Shown here: positions 1 through 10,183 of the stretch, piece by piece | Numbering within the stretch: the stretch's first letter is position 1 | How the letters are laid out: every line of letters starts with the position of its first letter | NCBI RefSeq assembly: GCF_001270265.1 | Contig: NZ_LGAP01000017.1 | Location: forward strand, 62,001-126,000 | Length of the DNA stretch: 64,000 bases | Direction: 5' to 3' | Origin: Ensifer adhaerens | Lineage (GTDB): Bacteria > Pseudomonadota > Alphaproteobacteria > Rhizobiales > Rhizobiaceae | Notes under the pieces: model-generated | Told to the model about the DNA's origin: nothing | Databases searched by the model: none | Seen by the model: only the letters and a program-made list of their open reading frames with translations | Program-made: the position numbers and the translations under genes

Positions 1-1142
1 CCGAACGTGGCCCTGTGGCCGACTGGTTCTGGACGATCGACAGGTTCTTCCTGGCGACCTTCATCCTGTTGATGGGCGTGGGCTTCATGCTGTCCTTTGC
101 GGCAAGCCCGGCGGTCGCCGAGCGCATCGGCCTCGACAGCTTCCACTTCGTCAAGCGCCATGCCGTCTTCCTGCTGCCGTCGCTGGTGGTGATGGTGGCC
201 ATCTCCTTCCTGTCGCCGAGGCAGGTGCGCCGCGCCGCGATCATCCTGCTTGGCGTGTCGCTTTCCATGATGGTGCTGGTGCTGTTCGTCGGCCAGGAGG
301 TCAAGGGCTCGATGCGCTGGATCTCGATCGCCGGCATTTCGATCCAGCCCTCCGAATTCATGAAACCGGCCTTCGTGGTCGTCTGTGCCTGGCTGTTTTC
401 CGAACATGCGCGCCAGCCGGAAATCCCCGGAAACCTCTTTGCGATCCTGCTCTTCGGCATCGTCGGCGCGCTGCTCGTCGCCCAGCCCGACCTTGGCCAG
501 ACGATCCTGACGACGGCGGTCTGGGGCGGCATGTTCTTCATGGCCGGCATGCCGTGGCTGTGGATCATCGTACTCGCCGGCGCTGCCTTCGGCGGCTTCT
601 TCGTCGCCTATACCATGCTGCCGCACGTGGCCGGCCGTATCGACAAGTTCCTGACCGGGGAGGGCGACACCTTCCAGATGGACACGGCACGCGAGGCGAT
701 CATCCGCGGCGACTGGTTCGGCCGGGGTCCGGGCGAAGGCATCGTCAAGCGCATCATCCCGGACAGCCACACCGACTTCGTGTTCTCGGTCGCGGCCGAA
801 GAATTCGGCATCGTCTTCTGCATGCTGATCGTGATGATCTTTGCCTTTCTGGTGCTGCGCGGCCTCAACCACGCCTTCCGCGAGCGCAACGACTTCAATC
901 GCTTCGCCGTCGCAGGCCTTGTCCTGCAGATCGGCATCCAGTCGATGATCAACATCGGCGTGAACCTCGAACTGCTTCCGGCCAAGGGCATGACCCTGCC
1001 GCTGATCTCCTATGGCGGCTCGTCCATGGTGGCGATCTGCGTCACTGCCGGCTTCATCCTGGCGCTCACGCGCCACCGCCCGGAGAAGCGCGCCGTGGAG
1101 CGCAGCCTGTTTCGGTCCGGCATTGGCGTGCCGGCGGAGTAA
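1..1142 (+). CDS. ftsW: FtsW, lipid II polymerase of the divisome (5' end outside window)
   Basis: Septal peptidoglycan glycosyltransferase of the SEDS family, an inner membrane protein that polymerises lipid II at the division site together with FtsI. The frame is already open at base 3 (codons for E-R-G-P before the first possible GTG at 15), so the true start lies upstream of the window; about 375 residues are visible. Repeated hydrophobic segments fit about ten membrane spans. SEDS signatures seen are SEFMKP near residue 115, AQPDLGQ near 155 and the C-terminal LPLISYGGSS. murG follows after 3 bases, the normal dcw order, so they are probably cotranscribed. Confidence 0.96.
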   Translation, partial: ERGPVADWFWTIDRFFLATFILLMGVGFMLSFAASPAVAERIGLDSFHFVKRHAVFLLPSLVVMVAISFLSPRQVRRAAIILLGVSLSMMVLVLFVGQEVKGSMRWISIAGISIQPSEFMKPAFVVVCAWLFSEHARQPEIPGNLFAILLFGIVGALLVAQPDLGQTILTTAVWGGMFFMAGMPWLWIIVLAGAAFGGFFVAYTMLPHVAGRIDKFLTGEGDTFQMDTAREAIIRGDWFGRGPGEGIVKRIIPDSHTDFVFSVAAEEFGIVFCMLIVMIFAFLVLRGLNHAFRERNDFNRFAVAGLVLQIGIQSMINIGVNLELLPAKGMTLPLISYGGSSMVAICVTAGFILALTRHRPEKRAVERSLFRSGIGVPAE

Positions 1143-1145
1143 AAC

Positions 1146-2270
1146 ATGACCAAAGGCATCATTCTTCTTGCCGCCGGGGGCACCGGCGGCCATCTGTTTC
1201 CAGCCGAGGCGCTCGCCCATGAGCTGAAGGCCAGCGGCTATTCGGTGCATCTGGTGACCGACAGCCGCGCCGAGCGTTTCGCCGGCAAGTTCCCGGCCGA
1301 CGAGGTGCATGTGGTGCCGTCGGCGACGATCGGCTCGAAGAACCCCATCCATGTCGTACGCTCGCTGTGGACGCTCTGGACCGGCATGCGCGCGGCGCGC
1401 CGGCTGATCGCCCGGCTGCGGCCGAAGGCCGTCGTCGGCCTCGGCGGATTCCCCACCGCCCCCCCCCCTCTTGCGGCCACGGGCACGGGCGTGCCGTCGC
1501 TGATCCCTGGGCAGAACGCGGTGGAGGGCCGTGCCCACAAGGCGCCCGCCGCCCGCGTCAAGGCGATTGCCGGCGGCTTCCCGCCCGAGGGTACCGGCAC
1601 CTTTGCCGCCAAGACGGTGACGACAGGCAACCCGGTACGTCCCGCCGTGCTCGAGGCTGCCAAGGTCTCCTATGACGCAGCCTCCGGTGACGTCCCGTTC
1701 CATCTCGTCGTCTTTGGCGGCAGCCAGGGCGCACAATATTTTTCGAAAGCGGTCCCGCAGGCCATCTGCCGTCTCGACGACGCGCTTCGTCAGCGGCTGA
1801 AGGTGACGCAGCAGGCGCGCCCGGAAGATCGCGACGGCGTCATTGCCACCTATGAGAAGCTCGGCGTTCCCGCCGACGTCTCGCCGTTCTTCACCGACAT
1901 GGCCGAGCGCATCGCTAGCGCCCAGCTGGTCATCTGCCGCTCGGGCGCCTCGACGGTTTCCGAGCTTGCCGTCATCGGCCGCCCGGCGATCCTCGTTCCC
2001 TACCCTTACGCGCTTGATCACGATCAGGCGGCGAATGCGGCGGCGATCGCCGCCAAGGGTGGGGCAAAGGTAATCGCCCAGGCGGAACTGACCGCCGAGC
2101 GTCTTGCCGGCATTCTCGCCGACGCCATGGCCAATCCGCAATCGCTGGTGCAGATGGCCGCCCATGCGCGCGAAACCGGCAAGCCTGATGCCGCGCGCTT
2201 GCTTGCATCCATGGTAGAGGCTATTGCCAGCGGTTCGACAGTCGAGAAATTCAGGGAAACACGCTCATGA
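1146..2270 (+). CDS. murG: MurG, UDP-GlcNAc:lipid I N-acetylglucosaminyltransferase
   Basis: Peripheral inner membrane GT-B glycosyltransferase that adds GlcNAc from UDP-GlcNAc to lipid I, making lipid II. The 374-residue product has the glycine-rich N-terminal loop GGTGGH (residues 11-16), the second-domain GGSQGA loop, and the UDP-GlcNAc site around [10 protein letters not shown] followed by [10 protein letters not shown]. Length is normal for the family. It lies 3 bases after ftsW and its stop overlaps the murC start in an ATGA tetranucleotide, which points to translational coupling. Confidence 0.97.
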   Translation: MTKGIILLAAGGTGGHLFPAEALAHELKASGYSVHLVTDSRAERFAGKFPADEVHVVPSATIGSKNPIHVVRSLWTLWTGMRAARRLIARLRPKAVVGLGGFPTAPPPLAATGTGVPSLIPGQNAVEGRAHKAPAARVKAIAGGFPPEGTGTFAAKTVTTGNPVRPAVLEAAKVSYDAASGDVPFHLVVFGGSQGAQYFSKAVPQAICRLDDALRQRLKVTQQARPEDRDGVIATYEKLGVPADVSPFFTDMAERIASAQLVICRSGASTVSELAVIGRPAILVPYPYALDHDQAANAAAIAAKGGAKVIAQAELTAERLAGILADAMANPQSLVQMAAHARETGKPDAARLLASMVEAIASGSTVEKFRETRS

Positions 2271-3676
2271 AAATGCCGAAAACGATCGGTCTGGTCCATT
2301 TTATCGGTATCGGCGGTATCGGCATGAGCGGCATTGCCGAGGTGCTGCATAATCTAGGGCACCGGGTGCAGGGCTCCGACCAGTCGGACAGCGCCAATGT
2401 CCAGCGCCTGCGCGACAAGGGCATCGAGGTGTTCGTCGGCCACAAGGCCGAGAATATCGGCGATGCCGAAGTCGTCGTCGTGTCGACGGCGATCAAGAAG
2501 GACAATCCCGAACTGATCGCCGCGCGCGAGAAGCTGCTGCCGGTCGTGCGCCGCGCCGAAATGCTGGCCGAGCTGATGCGCTTCCGCAATGCGATCGCCA
2601 TCGGCGGCACCCACGGCAAGACGACCACGACCTCGATGGTTGCCGCCCTCCTTGATGCCGGCGAGCTCGACCCGACCGTCATCAACGGTGGCATCATCAA
2701 TGCCTACGGCACCAATGCCCGCATGGGCGAAGGCGAGTGGATGGTGGTCGAGGCTGATGAGTCCGACGGCACGTTCCTCAAGCTGCCTGCCGATGTCGCC
2801 GTCGTCACCAATATCGACCCGGAACATCTCGACCACTACGGCAACTTCGATGCCGTGCGCGCCGCCTTCCGCCAGTTCGTCGAGAACGTCCCGTTCTACG
2901 GCTTTGGCGTGCTCTGCCTCGATCACCCCGAAGTGCAGACCATGGTCAGCAAGATCGAGGACCGCAAGGTCATCACCTATGGCGAAAACCCGCAGGCCGA
3001 CGTCCGCTTCCACAACATCCGCATGGACGGCGCCACCTCCGTCTTCGACATCGAGATCCGCCGCCGCCGTACCGGCCAGGTGATCACGATGAAGGACCTG
3101 CGCCTGCCGATGCCCGGCCGCCACAATGTGTCGAACGCCACGGCCGCGATCGCGGTTGCGCAGCGCCTCGGCGTCAGCCCCGAGGCGATCGCCAAGGGGC
3201 TTGCCTCCTTCGGCGGCGTCAAGCGGCGCTTCACCTTTACCGGCGATTGGAACGGCGTGCGCGTCTATGACGACTACGGCCACCATCCGGTCGAGATCAA
3301 GGCCGTGCTCAAGGCAGCGCGCGAGGCGTGCCAGGGGCGAATCATCGCCGTGCACCAACCGCACCGCTACTCGCGCCTTGCGAGCCTGTTCGAAGATTTT
3401 TCCGCCTGCTTCAACGACGCCGACACGGTCCTGATCGCGCCGGTCTACGCGGCCGGCGAGGAGGCGATCGACGGCGTCAACGCGGAAGAACTCGTCAACC
3501 GCATCAAGGCCGGCGGTCATCGCGATGCCCGGTACGTAGTTGGCCCCGAAGCAATCGCGCCGGTTGTCAGCAAGATTGCGCAGCCGGGTGATTTTGTGGT
3601 TCTCTTGGGGGCTGGTAGCATTACTTACTGGGCCGCTGCCCTGCCGCGGGAACTCGCAGACATTTCAGGAAATTGA
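2267..3676 (+). CDS. murC: MurC, UDP-N-acetylmuramate--L-alanine ligase
   Basis: Cytoplasmic ATP-dependent ligase that adds L-alanine to UDP-MurNAc, the first step of stem peptide assembly. The 469-residue protein has a Rossmann-like start ([10 protein letters not shown]), the Mur ligase P-loop [10 protein letters not shown] near residues 113-122, the acidic catalytic segment [19 protein letters not shown] and the C-terminal [10 protein letters not shown]. The ATG overlaps the murG stop by 4 bases. It is followed directly by murB. Confidence 0.97.
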   Translation: MKMPKTIGLVHFIGIGGIGMSGIAEVLHNLGHRVQGSDQSDSANVQRLRDKGIEVFVGHKAENIGDAEVVVVSTAIKKDNPELIAAREKLLPVVRRAEMLAELMRFRNAIAIGGTHGKTTTTSMVAALLDAGELDPTVINGGIINAYGTNARMGEGEWMVVEADESDGTFLKLPADVAVVTNIDPEHLDHYGNFDAVRAAFRQFVENVPFYGFGVLCLDHPEVQTMVSKIEDRKVITYGENPQADVRFHNIRMDGATSVFDIEIRRRRTGQVITMKDLRLPMPGRHNVSNATAAIAVAQRLGVSPEAIAKGLASFGGVKRRFTFTGDWNGVRVYDDYGHHPVEIKAVLKAAREACQGRIIAVHQPHRYSRLASLFEDFSACFNDADTVLIAPVYAAGEEAIDGVNAEELVNRIKAGGHRDARYVVGPEAIAPVVSKIAQPGDFVVLLGAGSITYWAAALPRELADISGN

Positions 3677-3678
3677 GC

Positions 3679-4653
3679 ATGAAACAGGTCAACGGTCATA
3701 AACTACTCGAAGCACTCGGAAGCGGAATAAGCGACGTTCGCGGCCGCATCACGCCCGACGCGCCGATGGATCGCGTGACCTGGTTCCGCGCCGGCGGTCT
3801 TGCCGAGCTGATGTTCCAGCCGCACGATACCGACGATCTGGTCACCTTCCTGAAGCTGGTTCCTGCCGACGTGCCGGTCATGGTCATGGGCGTCGGCTCC
3901 AACCTTTTGGTTCGCGACGGCGGCATTCCGGGCGTCGTCATCCGGCTGTCGGCCAAAGGCTTCGGCGATCTCGAACTCGTCGGCGAGAACCGCATCAAGG
4001 CCGGCGCCATCTGCCCGGACAAGAATATCGCGGCGATGGCGCTCGATAACGGCATCGGCGGCTTCTATTTCTACTATGGCATTCCCGGCGCGATCGGCGG
4101 CGCACTGCGCATGAACGCCGGCGCCAACGGCACGGAGACGCGCGAGCGCGTCGTCGAAGTGCATGCGGTCGATCGTCAGGGCAACACGCATGTGCTGTCG
4201 AATGCCGACATGGGTTACGGCTATCGCCACTCCTCGGCGTCCAAGGACCTGATCTTCACGCATGCCATCTTCGAAGGTTATCCCGAGGACAAGAACAAGA
4301 TCCGCACCGACATGGACGCCGTGCGCCAGCATCGGGAAACCGTGCAGCCGATTCGCGAAAAAACCGGCGGCTCGACCTTCAAGAACCCGGAAGGCCATTC
4401 GGCCTGGAAGCTGATCGACGAAGCCGGATGCCGCGGCATGATGATCGGCGGCGCGCAGATGTCGCCGCTGCACTGCAACTTCATGATCAATACCGGACAG
4501 GCGACCGGCTACGAGCTGGAATATCTCGGCGAGACCGTGCGCAACCGCGTGCTCGAACATTCCGGCGTTCGGCTCGATTGGGAAATCAAGCGCATCGGCA
4601 CCTTCATGCCGGGCTACGAGATCAAGGAATTCCTCGGCCGCGGCATCGCCTGA
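3679..4653 (+). CDS. murB: MurB, UDP-N-acetylenolpyruvoylglucosamine reductase
   Basis: FAD-dependent NADPH reductase that turns UDP-GlcNAc-enolpyruvate into UDP-MurNAc. The 324-residue product has the FAD-binding segment [13 protein letters not shown], the [18 protein letters not shown] loop, the catalytic serine region [10 protein letters not shown] and the downstream [10 protein letters not shown]. The ATG at 3679 (MKQVNG) is preferred because it matches the usual rhizobial start; a TTG at 3673 overlapping the murC stop is possible. This is the last gene of the first dcw block and a strong terminator follows. Confidence 0.96.
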   Translation: MKQVNGHKLLEALGSGISDVRGRITPDAPMDRVTWFRAGGLAELMFQPHDTDDLVTFLKLVPADVPVMVMGVGSNLLVRDGGIPGVVIRLSAKGFGDLELVGENRIKAGAICPDKNIAAMALDNGIGGFYFYYGIPGAIGGALRMNAGANGTETRERVVEVHAVDRQGNTHVLSNADMGYGYRHSSASKDLIFTHAIFEGYPEDKNKIRTDMDAVRQHRETVQPIREKTGGSTFKNPEGHSAWKLIDEAGCRGMMIGGAQMSPLHCNFMINTGQATGYELEYLGETVRNRVLEHSGVRLDWEIKRIGTFMPGYEIKEFLGRGIA

Positions 4654-4677
4654 GCCGGAGCGAGCAAGGTATGTGAG

Positions 4678-4710
4678 AAAGGGCCGCAGCGGCAACGCTG
4701 CGGCCCTTTT
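4678..4710 (+). terminator. Rho-independent terminator after murB
   Basis: A GGGCCGCAGCG stem closed by a GCAA loop and followed by TTTT begins 25 bases after the murB stop. It is a textbook intrinsic terminator closing the ftsW-murGCB block. A near-identical hairpin recurs at 5514-5549. Confidence 0.9.
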
Positions 4711-4734
4711 GTTGGTCCGGCAAACGCTCCAATC

Positions 4735-5450
4735 CGAACGGCTCCTCGCGCTCCGTCATGCTCGGGCTTGACCCGAGCATCCATAGCCACAGGTCTTCCC
4801 TCTTGCACGGAGGCTGGATCCTCGGGTCAAGCCCGAGGATGACGGGAGGAGAGGTTGCGCCCGATGGGTGGCGGCGTTGAGGCCAGCGGGATCAGACGCC
4901 GAGGCGGCGGAGTGAAGTGAGGTCGATCGGAAGAGAGGGTCGACGTCCCTTCAATTAGCTCAAAGGGCGGCCAGATCGCCACTGCGGCTCTTCCATTTGT
5001 CTGGGATACCCTGTCCCGAACGGCTCCTCGCACTCCGTCATGCTCGGGCTTGACCCGAGCATCCACGGGCTCAGGTCATCCCTCTTGCACGGAGGCTGGA
5101 TCCTCGGGTCAAGCCCGAGGATGACGGGAGGAGAGGTTGAGCCCGATGGGTGGCGGCGTTGAGGCCGACGGGATCAGACGCCGCGGCGGCGGAGTGAAGT
5201 GAGGTCGATCGGAAGAGAGGGTCGACGACCCTTCAATTAACTCAGAGGGCGGCCAGATCGCCACTGCGGCCCTTCCATTTGTCTGGGTACCCTGTCCCGA
5301 ACGTCTCCTCGCGCTCCGTCATGCTCGGGCTTGACCCGAGCATCCATGGACTCAGGTCATCCCTCTTGCGCCGAGGCTGGATCCTCGGGTCAAGCCCGAG
5401 GATGACGGGAGGAGAGGTTGAGCCCGATGGGAAGAGGCGTTGAGGCTGAC
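4735..5450. repeat. 282-bp tandem repeat array, about 2.5 copies
   Basis: Three copies begin at 4735, 5017 and 5298 (periods 282 and 281 bases); the third stops near 5450. Each copy contains two palindromic blocks: CTCGGGCTTGACCCGAG just after its start and CCTCGGGTCAAGCCCGAGG about 70 bases later, followed by GATGACGGGAGGAGAGG. Copies differ at scattered positions. No coding frame is conserved across copies, so the short open frames here are taken as chance. The palindromic blocks resemble widespread rhizobial intergenic mosaic elements (recalled, not searched). Confidence 0.9.
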
Positions 5451-5513
5451 GGTATGTCAAAGCGGCGGGAGGAGAAGTCGAAGCTGGGGAGGCGGACATC
5501 CTGTCATCAATGG

Positions 5514-5549
5514 AAAGGGCCGCAGCGTTGCCGCTGCGGCCCTTCTTTT
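5514..5549. terminator. Bidirectional terminator-like hairpin downstream of the MFS gene
   Basis: The same GGGCCGCAGCG stem as the murB terminator, here with a TTGC loop region and CTTCTTTT on the plus side. It lies 36 bases beyond the stop of the convergent MFS gene and could serve both strands. Its likeness to the murB terminator suggests the two were duplicated along with the array between them. Confidence 0.7.
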
Positions 5550-5584
5550 GCCGGTGTCTGACGCGCAAGCGCGGCTGATCCTGA

Positions 5585-6895
5585 TCAGGCCGAGACCTCT
5601 TCCTCCGAGGAGAGGACGAGGCACAGGAGCGTGATCGCGGCGGCCGCCAGCAGGTAGTAGCCGACATGGTCGAGGCTGTAGTTGGTTGCAAGCCAGGTGG
5701 CGATATAGGGCGCCAGCGACGCGCCGAAGATGCCGGCGAGGTTGAAGGTCATCGACGCGCCGGTATAGCGCACCGAGGTCGGGAAGGGGGCAGCGAGCGC
5801 TGCGCCGATCGGACCATAGGTGAGCCCCATCAGGCCGAGGCCGAGGATGGAGAACAGGAAGGCGCTGCCGAGGCCGCCGGCCAAAAGCGGCGCCATGACC
5901 AGGCCGAAGGCGCCGATGCCGATGGTGGTGACGATCAGCACCAGGCGGCGGCCGTAGCGGTCCGACAGGATGCCCGAGACCGGGATCATCAGGCCGAAGA
6001 AGACGACGCCGGTCATCTGCACCACGAGGAATTGCTCACGCGAATAGCCGAGCTTGGCCGTGCCCCAGGACAGCGAGAATACCGTCATCAGGTAGAACAG
6101 CACGAAGGTGGCGAGCGCCACGAAGGTACCGAGCACGAGGCTGCGCTTGTGGAACCGGAAGATCTGCGCGATCGGAACCTGGACGCGCTCATGCTTGTCG
6201 ATCGCTTTCTGGAATTCCGGCGTCTCGGTGATCTTCAGTCGGACATAAAGGCCGACGATGACCAGCAGGATGCTGGCAACGAAGGGCACGCGCCATCCCC
6301 AGGCGAGGAAGGCCTCGTCGGTCATAACTTCGCCAAGGATGAGGAAGGTTCCGGCCGACAGGATGAAGCCGATCGGTGCGCCGAGCTGCGGGAACATGGC
6401 GTACCACGTGCGCTTGCCCTCGGGCGCATTCTCGGTGGCGAGCAGCACTGCGCCGCCCCATTCGCCGCCAAGGCCGAGACCCTGGCCGAAACGGCAAAGG
6501 GCGAGCAGCAGGGGCGCCGCGACGCCGATCGACGCGTAGGTCGGCAAGAGGCCGATGACGACGGTGGAAATGCCCATGGTCATGAGCGCTGCCACCAGCG
6601 TCGCCTTGCGGCCGACCTTGTCGCCGAAGTGGCCGAAGATCACGGCGCCGAACGGGCGGGCGAAGAAGGCGATGGAGAAGGTCGCGAAGGACTGCAGCAT
6701 GGCCGATGTCGGATCGGCCGTCGGGAAGAAGAGGTGCGGGAAGACGAGCACCGCTGCGGTGGCGTAAACGTAGAAGTCGAAGAATTCGATGGTCGTGCCG
6801 ACGAGGCTGGCGAACAGCACCCGGGCAGGGGAGTTCACTGCCGGCGTCTGCAACGCGCTATCCTTCGGCGACAGGGAGGTTGTCGCGTCTGTCAT
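5585..6895 (-). CDS. MFS transporter, metabolite:H+ symporter family
   Basis: Inner membrane secondary transporter of 436 residues with about twelve hydrophobic segments. It carries the MHS-type features: an N-terminal EFFDFYVYATAA segment in helix 1, the loop 2-3 motif GHFGDKVGRK, RFGQGLGLGGEWGGAVLLA and the second-half signature SDRYGRR. The family imports dicarboxylates, shikimate, betaines or similar compounds; the substrate cannot be read from the sequence. The ATG at 6895 has AGGA nine bases upstream and is preferred; an in-frame ATG lies at 6922. It is transcribed against the dcw genes and splits murB from ddl. Confidence 0.88.
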   Translation of the reverse strand: MTDATTSLSPKDSALQTPAVNSPARVLFASLVGTTIEFFDFYVYATAAVLVFPHLFFPTADPTSAMLQSFATFSIAFFARPFGAVIFGHFGDKVGRKATLVAALMTMGISTVVIGLLPTYASIGVAAPLLLALCRFGQGLGLGGEWGGAVLLATENAPEGKRTWYAMFPQLGAPIGFILSAGTFLILGEVMTDEAFLAWGWRVPFVASILLVIVGLYVRLKITETPEFQKAIDKHERVQVPIAQIFRFHKRSLVLGTFVALATFVLFYLMTVFSLSWGTAKLGYSREQFLVVQMTGVVFFGLMIPVSGILSDRYGRRLVLIVTTIGIGAFGLVMAPLLAGGLGSAFLFSILGLGLMGLTYGPIGAALAAPFPTSVRYTGASMTFNLAGIFGASLAPYIATWLATNYSLDHVGYYLLAAAAITLLCLVLSSEEEVSA

Positions 6896-7218
6896 TGTTG
6901 TCGTTCCTGATATGGATGTCATGCCGTCTTGGGAGGCGGTCAGGGCGTCTTAACGCAAGTTTCCGCATGATGAAACCCTGAAATCGTAAGATATGCGAAC
7001 GAAATCGAAGGGCGGCGCAGCATTATTCCGAGGCTGCATGGGTCAAGGGAATCGCAGCTCTTGCTGCTCTGAAAATAGGCAGATCGGTAAGGGGGCGGTG
7101 TCCGATTTCGTGTTTTACGGGCGATGAAGCTCACGTCACAACCGGGCTTGACCGGAATCAAAATGTGGCAAACTCTGGGCGACTGAAGCGATCGGCTTCG
7201 GTTTTCGGGAGAGAATGC

Positions 7219-7944
7219 ATGTTCAGGAAGCTTTCTGCGGAATTTCTCGGTACATTCTGGCTCGTTTTCGGCGGTTGCGGCAGTGCGGTGCTGGCGGCTG
7301 CTTTTCCGGCTGTTGGTATCGGCCTGCTCGGTGTCTCCTTCGCCTTCGGCCTGACCGTTCTGACCATGGCCTATGCGGTCGGCGGCATTTCCGGCGGGCA
7401 TTTCAACCCGGCCGTTTCCGTTGGTCTGACGGTTGCCGGCAAGTTCCCCGCCTCCAATCTCATCGGCTACATCATCGCCCAGGTGCTGGGCGCGATCGTG
7501 GCTGCAGCCGTGCTTTACATTATTGCCAGCGGCAAGGCGGACTTCCAGCTCGGCGGCTTTGCCGCCAATGGCTATGGGGAACATTCGCCCGGCGGCTATT
7601 CGCTGACCGCTGCGCTTGTCATGGAAGTGATGATGACTTTCTTCTTCCTGTTCATCATTCTCGGCGCTACCCACGGCCGCGTGCCCTCCGGCTTTGCGCC
7701 GATCGCCATTGGCCTGGCGCTGACGCTGATCCATCTGGTGTCGATCCCGGTCACCAATACGTCGGTCAATCCGGCCCGGTCGACAGGGCAGGCGCTGTTC
7801 GTCGGAGACTGGGCACTGGCGCAGCTTTGGCTCTTCTGGCTGGCGCCGATCGTCGGCGCGGCGATCGCCGGAATCGTCTGGAAGATTGTCGGCGAAGACG
7901 ACCTTGCGTTTGTGCCCGATTCCCTTAGAGCGGAATCGGTTTAA
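7219..7944 (+). CDS. aqpZ: Aquaporin Z-type water channel
   Basis: Inner membrane water channel of the MIP family, 241 residues with six membrane spans. Both NPA boxes are present: HFNPAVS near residue 64 and SVNPARS near residue 187, with the arginine after the second NPA that forms the selectivity filter. Small residues and a histidine in the filter region favour a water channel over a glycerol facilitator. The ATG at 7219 (MFRKLSAEF) has GGGAGAG upstream; earlier in-frame codons lack family similarity. It is divergent from the MFS gene and ends at a strong terminator. Confidence 0.93.
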   Translation: MFRKLSAEFLGTFWLVFGGCGSAVLAAAFPAVGIGLLGVSFAFGLTVLTMAYAVGGISGGHFNPAVSVGLTVAGKFPASNLIGYIIAQVLGAIVAAAVLYIIASGKADFQLGGFAANGYGEHSPGGYSLTAALVMEVMMTFFFLFIILGATHGRVPSGFAPIAIGLALTLIHLVSIPVTNTSVNPARSTGQALFVGDWALAQLWLFWLAPIVGAAIAGIVWKIVGEDDLAFVPDSLRAESV

Positions 7945-8003
7945 CGAGAATATCATGCGGCAAGTTTGAGCTGATCAGCGTCCTCAGCGCATCATGTTTG
8001 ACA
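7931..8003 (+). repeat. Copy of dispersed intergenic repeat family A
   Basis: A diverged copy of the element seen best at 62650-62747 and 30097-30186: GGAATCG, a TTTAACGAGAA block, ATGCGGCAAGTTT, then CCTCAGCGCATCATGTTTGAC. It begins inside the last codons of aqpZ, so the end of that gene may derive from the repeat. Confidence 0.6.
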
Positions 8004-8037
8004 CGTGGCGCTATCCGCTGAAAGGCGGCCAATCGTT

Positions 8038-8076
8038 AAGGTCCCGCACCGAACTGGTGCGGGGCCTTCATTTTTT
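8038..8076 (+). terminator. Rho-independent terminator after aqpZ
   Basis: An AAGGTCCCGCACC / GGTGCGGGGCCTT stem with a GAACT loop is followed by CATTTTTT, about 95 bases after the aqpZ stop. It isolates aqpZ from the ddl-ftsQAZ operon. Confidence 0.85.
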
Positions 8077-8183
8077 AGCAGCTTTTGTTTCGTGTAAACA
8101 GGCGCTGGCAACACGCTGATTTTGCGCCAGAAAGTGTTGTATTCGCAGCGTTTTCGGGCGCAGCCGCCGATCGTTTCCCGACT

Positions 8184-8222
8184 AAGGTTAATAAAAGTAA
8201 ACGGTTCATTAACTATAATGCC
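8184..8222 (+). promoter_or_regulatory. AT-rich upstream region of ddl-ftsQAZ with CtrA-like half sites
   Basis: In otherwise GC-rich sequence, TTAA boxes occur at 8188-8191 and 8209-8212; TTAACTAT at 8209-8216 differs by one base from the CtrA half site TTAACCAT. CtrA is known to control division genes in alphaproteobacteria. Assigning it here is inference from motif and position, about 100 bases before ddl. Confidence 0.3.
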
Positions 8223-8318
8223 GTTCTAGTGCCCCCGATGGCCACCGGCGACTCGCGATGCCGGAACAAGCCAGGCGCAAGCAAGCGTTGCGATAGTGGC
8301 GTATTTTCGGGGGTATGG

Positions 8319-9245
8319 ATGAACGGCAAGCATGTAGCTGTCCTTATGGGCGGATTTTCTTCGGAGCGACCGGTGAGCCTGTCGTCCGGGGCTGCTTGCG
8401 CCGATGCTCTGGAAGCTGAAGGTTACCGCGTTACGCGTGTAGACGTCGCGCGCGATGTCGCTTCGGTTCTTGCCGAACTGCGCCCGGATGTTGCCTTCAA
8501 TGCCCTGCACGGGCCCTTCGGTGAAGATGGTACGATCCAGGGCATTCTCGAATATCTGGAAATTCCCTACACCCATTCCGGCGTTCTGGCTTCGGCGCTC
8601 GCCATGGACAAGGCGCAGGCAAAATACGTTGCTGCCGCTGCCGGTATCCCGGTCGCCGATGCGCTGGTCATGGATCGCCAGGACTTTGGCCCGAAGCACC
8701 CGATGCAGCCGCCCTACGTCGTCAAGCCGGTTCGCGAAGGATCGAGCTTCGGCGTCGTCATCGTCAAGGAAGATCAGTCGCACCCGCCGCAGGTCGTCAC
8801 CTCGAGCGAGTGGCGCTACGGCGACCGAATCATGGTCGAGCGTTATGTCGCCGGCCGCGAGCTCACCTGCGGCGTCATGGGCGACAGGGCGCTTGGCGTC
8901 ACCGAGATCATCCCGCAGGGCCACGCCTTCTACGATTATGATTCCAAATACGTAAAAGGTGGCTCGCAGCACGTCATTCCGGCACAGCTTTCACCAAATA
9001 TTTACCAAAAAATACAAACACTCGCATTGAAGGCGCATCAGGCAATCGGTTGCCGTGGCGTCAGCCGATCCGACTTTCGCTTCGACGACCGTACCTCCGG
9101 TGAAGGCGAACTGATCTGGCTGGAAATCAACACCCAGCCCGGCATGACCCCAACCTCCCTGGTGCCCGAGATGGCCCAGCATGCGGGCCTTGGTTTTGGC
9201 GAGTTTCTGACTTGGATGGTGGAGGACGCTTCGTGCTTGCGGTGA
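8319..9245 (+). CDS. ddl: D-alanine--D-alanine ligase
   Basis: ATP-grasp enzyme that makes D-Ala-D-Ala for the peptidoglycan stem peptide. The 308-residue product has the N-terminal [14 protein letters not shown] motif, the HGPFGEDG segment, the ATP-binding [11 protein letters not shown] and the metal-binding [13 protein letters not shown] near the C-terminus. The start is ATG 8319 ([12 protein letters not shown]); the frame is open for 234 more bases upstream but that part has no family similarity. It opens the second dcw block, and ftsQ begins inside its last codons. Confidence 0.95.
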   Translation: MNGKHVAVLMGGFSSERPVSLSSGAACADALEAEGYRVTRVDVARDVASVLAELRPDVAFNALHGPFGEDGTIQGILEYLEIPYTHSGVLASALAMDKAQAKYVAAAAGIPVADALVMDRQDFGPKHPMQPPYVVKPVREGSSFGVVIVKEDQSHPPQVVTSSEWRYGDRIMVERYVAGRELTCGVMGDRALGVTEIIPQGHAFYDYDSKYVKGGSQHVIPAQLSPNIYQKIQTLALKAHQAIGCRGVSRSDFRFDDRTSGEGELIWLEINTQPGMTPTSLVPEMAQHAGLGFGEFLTWMVEDASCLR

Positions 9246-10183
9246 GGGGCAAAAGGGGCAAGAGAGTTCGTGATCCGCTGGGCGCAGTTGCTGCCGAGGC
9301 CGATGGCGCACGCGTTCTGCCGCGGCCGCTTCGCAAGGCCGTTCGCTTCCTGGTCAGCCTCGGCAGCGGGCGCGTCCGCTTTCCCGCCCATACCGGTACG
9401 ATCGCGGCCATCGCTTTCTTTGCTGCCACCGGATTTTATGGCATGTCGCTCGGCGGCCACACGCAGAACGTCGCGCAGGCTTCGACCACCGCGGCCGGTT
9501 TTGCCATCGAGGACGTGCGCGTCTCCGGCAACGAGCAGACGTCAGAGATCGATATCCTGCAGCAGCTTGGCCTGGACGGCACGACCTCGCTGGTGGCGCT
9601 CGACATCGTCGAGGCGCGCAAGCTGATCGCCGAACTGCCCTGGGTGCAGGGCGTCACGGTCCGCAAGGTCTATCCGAGCACGATCGAAGTGACGCTGACC
9701 GAGCGCAAGGCCTTCGGCATCTGGCAGCACGGTTCCGACCTGTCGCTGATCGAGCGCAGCGGCAGCGCGATTGCGCCGTTGCGCGACAACAAGTTTGCAG
9801 CCCTGCCGCTGTTCGTCGGCCGCGATGCTGAGACGGCTGCCGCCGATTTCTTCGACGAGTTTTCCCGCTGGCCGGAGATCCGCTCGCGGGTGAAGGCCTT
9901 CGTGCGCGTTGCCGGCCGTCGCTGGGACTTGCGCCTCGACAACGGCATCGTCGTCAAGCTGCCGGAACACGATGTCGCCCGCGCGATGCAGGTTCTGTCC
10001 GAAATGGAAAGCCAGCACCAACTGCTCGAGCGCGACATCGCCGCCGTCGACCTGCGGCTGGAAGATCGAACCACAGTTCAATTGACGCCGGATGCGGTCA
10101 CCCGGCGCGAAGTTGCCTTGAAGGCGAGGGACAAGATGCTGAAGGCGCAGGAGACGGAGAAGAAGAAAGAGGGGCGGATATGA
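9233..10183 (+). CDS. ftsQ: FtsQ, divisome bitopic membrane protein
   Basis: Bridges early and late division proteins in the periplasm. The 316-residue product has a basic cytoplasmic tail of about 55 residues, a single membrane helix ([15 protein letters not shown]), a POTRA domain beginning [15 protein letters not shown], then the FtsQ beta domain with [14 protein letters not shown] and [11 protein letters not shown]. The GTG at 9233 is chosen because GGAGG stands seven to eight bases upstream, which makes it overlap the end of ddl by 13 bases; a TTG at 9212 is a weaker choice. Its stop overlaps the ftsA start (ATGA). Confidence 0.93.
   Translation: MLAVRGKRGKRVRDPLGAVAAEADGARVLPRPLRKAVRFLVSLGSGRVRFPAHTGTIAAIAFFAATGFYGMSLGGHTQNVAQASTTAAGFAIEDVRVSGNEQTSEIDILQQLGLDGTTSLVALDIVEARKLIAELPWVQGVTVRKVYPSTIEVTLTERKAFGIWQHGSDLSLIERSGSAIAPLRDNKFAALPLFVGRDAETAAADFFDEFSRWPEIRSRVKAFVRVAGRRWDLRLDNGIVVKLPEHDVARAMQVLSEMESQHQLLERDIAAVDLRLEDRTTVQLTPDAVTRREVALKARDKMLKAQETEKKKEGRI

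Noticed and set aside
2354-3520. Long open frame (388 codons) antisense to murC
   Set aside because: A shadow of the high-GC murC codons; composition is typical of antisense frames and murC is unambiguous.
4735-5450. Several open frames inside the tandem array
   Set aside because: They are not kept in frame between repeat copies and have no ribosome sites.
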